This document shows, piece by piece, positions 60,929 through 64,000 of a DNA stretch of 64,000 nucleotides. The stretch comes from Candidatus Altimarinota bacterium (GTDB lineage Bacteria; Patescibacteriota; Gracilibacteria; UBA1369; LOWO2-01-FULL-3), in contig JAESSS010000036.1 in assembly GCA_016763975.1 (NCBI GenBank), positions 1 to 64,000 of the forward strand, given 5' to 3'. A program made the translations under genes and the position numbers. Position 1 is the stretch's first letter; each line of letters opens with the position of its first letter. The notes below the pieces were generated by a model, which saw only the letters and a program-made list of their open reading frames with translations, did not search any database and was not told where the DNA came from.

Positions 60929-63519
60929 TCGACAGTTTCAACTCATTCACATTCAACCTCGTTGATTATTTTAAACAACTCGGATGCAAAGTCGAGATCC
61001 ACAGAAACACTATGCATCCAGCAGAAATCGAAAATATAAATCCCGACCTCATTGTTTTCTCCCCGGGACCATCCATTCCTTCAAACGCTGGGAACATGAT
61101 GAAAATGATCGAAATGTACAAAGAAAAATATGCAATGTTTGGAGTATGTCTCGGACACCAAGCCTTTATCGAAGCCTTTGGAGGTAAATTGAAATTTATC
61201 GAACCAGTACATGGGAAAAGTTCTGAAGTTGAACATGATGGCAAAGGAATTTTTGCAAACATCCCCCAAAACTTCAAAGCCGGCAGATATCATTCTCTTG
61301 TTGCTGAAGAAGTACCAGATTGTTTCGAAGTCTCAGCAAAAACAGGAGACATCGTCATGGCCATTCGCCACAAAGAGCTGCCAATAATCGGCGTTCAATT
61401 TCATCCAGAATCAGTATTGAGCATGAGAGATGGCAATGGATTCAAATTAATCGCCAACCTGATTTGTGAAAACTTTATCGAAAAAACCGTCGCCAACCTT
61501 ACCACTCCAGAAGAACAAAAAGACTACTTGGAAAACTTAGAAATCACAGCTGAAAAATTAGCAGAATTTGCAAAATCACTACTTCCGGAAAAACTAAACA
61601 TGCCAGAAGCAATCGACCTTTGTGGCACAGGTGGCTCAGGATTAAATCGCATCAACACTTCCACAATCTCAGCCTTCTTAGCCAACCGAGCAGGAGTAAA
61701 AATCGCTAAACACGGCAACAAAGCGGCCAGTGGACGCTTCGGAAGTTTCGATCTATTAGAAGCGATGGAAGTAGACTTCAAAGATCCAGAAAAAGACTTT
61801 GCCCACACAGGACTTGCATTCATCTATGCACGCCAATTCCACCCCGCAATGAAACATTTCGCCGCAGTACGCAAAGAGATTAAAGGCAAAACAATCTTTA
61901 ACCTTCTCGGCCCTCTACTAAATCCAGCCCAACCAGAACGCCAAATAATCGGAGTTTCCAGCAAAGAAGACATGCAAATAATGATCGAAGCTTGCCAACT
62001 TCTCGGCAAAAAACATGTACTCGTCGTACATGGATCAGATGGATTAGATGAAGTCACTCTCACTGGCAAAACTTTTGTAGCAGAACTATTTGAAGGCAAA
62101 ATAAAACACTATGAAATAACTCCAGAAGACTTCGGACTGACACGCTGCGAATTCGAGAAAATAGAAGGCGGAGAGAATCTCAAAATAGCCCAACAGATAC
62201 TTAACGGAGAATGCCAAACACGCCATCTCGATCTTGCACTACTCAACACTGCACTGATTCTACATTTCACTGGCAAAGCAAAAAACTACAAAGAAGCGCT
62301 AGAACTAGCACAAAAACTCGCGATAGCTCCATCAACAAAATCATTCAAAAATGCCCTCAAAAACCGCGCCCTCATTTGTGAATTCAAACGTAAATCCCCT
62401 TCTCAAGGACAACTATCAGAAAAAACTCCTCAAGAAGTCGTCGACTTTTACGAAGCAAACGGCGCAGCGGCACTTTCTATTCTAACCAACAAAGAAAGAT
62501 TTAACGGCTCTGTAAAAGACCTCAGCGTCAAAACAAATCTGCCAATCTTAATGAAAGACTTCATCACAACAAAAGAACAAATTTATGCCGGCAGAAAACA
62601 TGGAGCCAACGCAATTCTACTGATCGCAGCACTACTCGACGCAAAACAAATCGACGAATTTATCATGATCGCCCGCTCGTTAAAGATGCATGCACTGGTA
62701 GAAGTTCACAACAAAGAAGAATTAGAAAAAGTGCTCACTACCAAAGCTGAAATAATCGGCGTCAACAATCGAAACTTAGAAACCCTCGAAATCGACATCC
62801 GCACAGCACTAAAATTGTTACCACTAATCCCAAAAGACAAAATAACCGTCGCAGAAAGTGGCTACAACAAGGACAATATCCACTTCGCACTCGCTGACGC
62901 AGCTTTAATCGGCACTGCACTAATCAAAGATCCAGAAAGCCTAAAAGAGATGAAAGGCAAAATATTCAAAGCCTGTGGCATTCGCACAAAAGAAGCTGCA
63001 GAATTCTGTGAAGCACACAAAATCCCATTAGCAGGACTGAATTTCGTAGCATCATCAAAAAGAAAAATCACTCTAGAACAAGCCAAAGAACTAAGACCAA
63101 TTTTTCAAAACACATTGGTAGCAGGAATATTCCAAAACCAAGATCTAGAAGAAGTGAATCGCATAGCCGCAGAACTTAATCTCGATTTCGTACAGCTTTC
63201 CGGACAAGAATCACCAGAATACTGCGCACAAATCGACAAACCCTTAATCAAAACCATTACTTCCCAAGACCAAAACGATTACAAAGCAGCCCTCTACATC
63301 ATCGACGGCCACAATCCCGGTTCAGGCCAAACCCACGACCTCTCTCTAATCAACATCAAACGACCTTTCCTCATCGCCGGCGGCATCACGCCAGACAACG
63401 CCTCCCGCATCCTCAGCCGCCTCCCAAACTCACTCGGCATCGACGTTGCCAGCGGAATCGAAAGCGACGGCCAAACAGACAATGAAAAAATTTCTAAACT
63501 CCAAAAATCATGCAAATAA
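60910..63519 (+). CDS. trpGDCF: Four-domain TrpG-TrpD-TrpC-TrpF fusion enzyme
   Basis: The 869-residue protein joins four activities. Residues 1-190 are the glutamine amidotransferase TrpG (FSPGPSIPSNAG, GVCLGHQAF, QFHPESVLS). About 200-470 is anthranilate phosphoribosyltransferase (DLCGTGGSGLNRINTSTISA, KHGNKAASGRFGS) with a shortened N-terminal helical domain. About 475-695 is indole-glycerol phosphate synthase (LICEFKRKSPSQG, MKDFITTKEQIY, VNNRNLETLEID). About 695-869 is phosphoribosylanthranilate isomerase (KACGIRTKEAAEF, LDFVQLSGQE, GHNPGSGQTHDLSLI). The frame is intact. Common fusions are TrpGD and TrpCF separately. Confidence 0.95.
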   Translation: MEKILLIDSFNSFTFNLVDYFKQLGCKVEIHRNTMHPAEIENINPDLIVFSPGPSIPSNAGNMMKMIEMYKEKYAMFGVCLGHQAFIEAFGGKLKFIEPVHGKSSEVEHDGKGIFANIPQNFKAGRYHSLVAEEVPDCFEVSAKTGDIVMAIRHKELPIIGVQFHPESVLSMRDGNGFKLIANLICENFIEKTVANLTTPEEQKDYLENLEITAEKLAEFAKSLLPEKLNMPEAIDLCGTGGSGLNRINTSTISAFLANRAGVKIAKHGNKAASGRFGSFDLLEAMEVDFKDPEKDFAHTGLAFIYARQFHPAMKHFAAVRKEIKGKTIFNLLGPLLNPAQPERQIIGVSSKEDMQIMIEACQLLGKKHVLVVHGSDGLDEVTLTGKTFVAELFEGKIKHYEITPEDFGLTRCEFEKIEGGENLKIAQQILNGECQTRHLDLALLNTALILHFTGKAKNYKEALELAQKLAIAPSTKSFKNALKNRALICEFKRKSPSQGQLSEKTPQEVVDFYEANGAAALSILTNKERFNGSVKDLSVKTNLPILMKDFITTKEQIYAGRKHGANAILLIAALLDAKQIDEFIMIARSLKMHALVEVHNKEELEKVLTTKAEIIGVNNRNLETLEIDIRTALKLLPLIPKDKITVAESGYNKDNIHFALADAALIGTALIKDPESLKEMKGKIFKACGIRTKEAAEFCEAHKIPLAGLNFVASSKRKITLEQAKELRPIFQNTLVAGIFQNQDLEEVNRIAAELNLDFVQLSGQESPEYCAQIDKPLIKTITSQDQNDYKAALYIIDGHNPGSGQTHDLSLINIKRPFLIAGGITPDNASRILSRLPNSLGIDVASGIESDGQTDNEKISKLQKSCK

Positions 63520-64000
63520 TCAAAACAATCCACATTGAAGAGGCCAAACCCAAAAAAGCCGCAGCCTATCGCCACGTTAGTCGCGAAATTCAAGCCGAAG
63601 ACAGCACTGTGCAAGTCGGCGACGTTACTTTTGGCGCCGAGAAGCCAGTAATCATCGCTGGCCCATGTTCCATCGAATCCAAAGAACAACTACTAGCAAT
63701 CGCCAAATCCGTCAAAGCCAGCGGCGCGCAAATGCTTCGCGGCGGCGCCTTTAAGCCACGCACTTCCCCCTATTCCTTCCAAGGACTCGGCATAGAAGGC
63801 CTACAAATTCTAAAAGAAGTCAGCGACGAAATCGGCATCCCCACAGTCTCCGAACTAACCTCCATCGACGAACTCCCCCACTTCATCGACACTGTGGACA
63901 TGCTACAAATCGGAGCCCGCAACATGCAAAACTTCGACCTACTCAAAAAAGCAGCACAAAGCCAAAAACCAATCCTCCTAAAACGAGGAATGTCCGCAAC
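63510..64000 (+). CDS. aroF: 3-deoxy-7-phosphoheptulonate (DAHP) synthase, 3' end outside window
   Basis: The 163 residues in the window belong to the AroF/AroA-beta-type DAHP synthase: VIIAGPCSIESKEQLLAIA, MLRGGAFKPRTSPYSFQGLG, VDMLQIGARNMQNFDLL and ILLKRGMSAT. It makes DAHP from phosphoenolpyruvate and erythrose 4-phosphate, the entry to aromatic synthesis. A short N-terminal domain of about 35 residues precedes the catalytic core. The ATG overlaps the end of trpGDCF by ten bases, so aromatic entry is under trp operon control. Confidence 0.93.
   Translation, partial: MQIIKTIHIEEAKPKKAAAYRHVSREIQAEDSTVQVGDVTFGAEKPVIIAGPCSIESKEQLLAIAKSVKASGAQMLRGGAFKPRTSPYSFQGLGIEGLQILKEVSDEIGIPTVSELTSIDELPHFIDTVDMLQIGARNMQNFDLLKKAAQSQKPILLKRGMSA

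Overview
This window is about 40 percent GC and densely coded, with genes often overlapping by ATGA or TAATG. It reads with the standard bacterial code: TGA is used as a stop at ATGA junctions (for example dacA/mraY and argG/argF), so it is not a recoded Gracilibacteria/Absconditabacteria-type genome. The cell-surface genes (SLH-CAP protein, LytR-CpsA-Psr protein, mraY, D,D-carboxypeptidase), a short HrcA, first genes without Shine-Dalgarno sites and broad but lean biosynthesis suggest a deep-branching bacterium, possibly a Patescibacteria/CPR member with good biosynthetic capacity such as Peregrinibacteria. That placement is an inference. No rRNA, tRNA, CRISPR array or insertion sequence was seen.

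Layout. 0-6.4 kb: cell envelope (SLH-CAP, LCP, pseudouridine synthase, dacA, mraY). 6.4-8.6 kb: ECF sigma factor and FecR-domain protein. 8.7-11.6 kb: gluconeogenic block fba-gap-fbp. 11.9-13.2 kb: rsmH and an FtsL-like gene. 13.5-16.3 kb: small export protein, tsaC, a second gap, a hypothetical. 16.4-21.9 kb: CIRCE-controlled hrcA-grpE and dnaK with a 60-residue companion. 21.9-28.9 kb: NDH-2, phosphoketolase, a Crp/Fnr regulator and a thiol-disulfide pair. 29-31.2 kb: a tetrapeptide-repeat protein and an O-antigen-ligase-like TPR protein. 31.2-39.2 kb: tal-pgi-tkt and LOG-gnd-zwf-pgl, the pentose phosphate pathway. 39.3-49.4 kb: CtlX and an eight-gene arginine operon behind an arginine T-box. 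49.5-58.2 kb: argS, astA/astB-like genes, epmA-efp-serS and a pterin dehydratase. 58.3-64 kb: two hypotheticals, then trpR-trpL-trpE-trpGDCF-aroF.

The main new points are regulatory and metabolic. (1) Four operators of the form AGTGA-N6-TCACT/A lie at nearly the same distance from -10 boxes, in front of fba-gap, the thioredoxin lipoprotein, tal-pgi-tkt and LOG-gnd-zwf-pgl. They define a candidate Crp/Fnr regulon for central carbon and redox genes, and a Crp/Fnr gene lies in the same window. (2) The arginine operon carries an ArgF of the N-acylornithine transcarbamylase type, with residues pointing to succinylornithine. It also has an AstE-like deacylase and a P-loop protein where acyl-glutamate synthase and ArgE would be expected. 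Nearby astA- and astB-like genes make succinylornithine a likely shared node of arginine synthesis and breakdown. (3) The trp operon has three layers of control: a TrpR gene with a palindrome at its own start, a 17-codon leader peptide with three Trp codons followed by mutually exclusive hairpins, and a four-domain TrpG-D-C-F fusion enzyme downstream.
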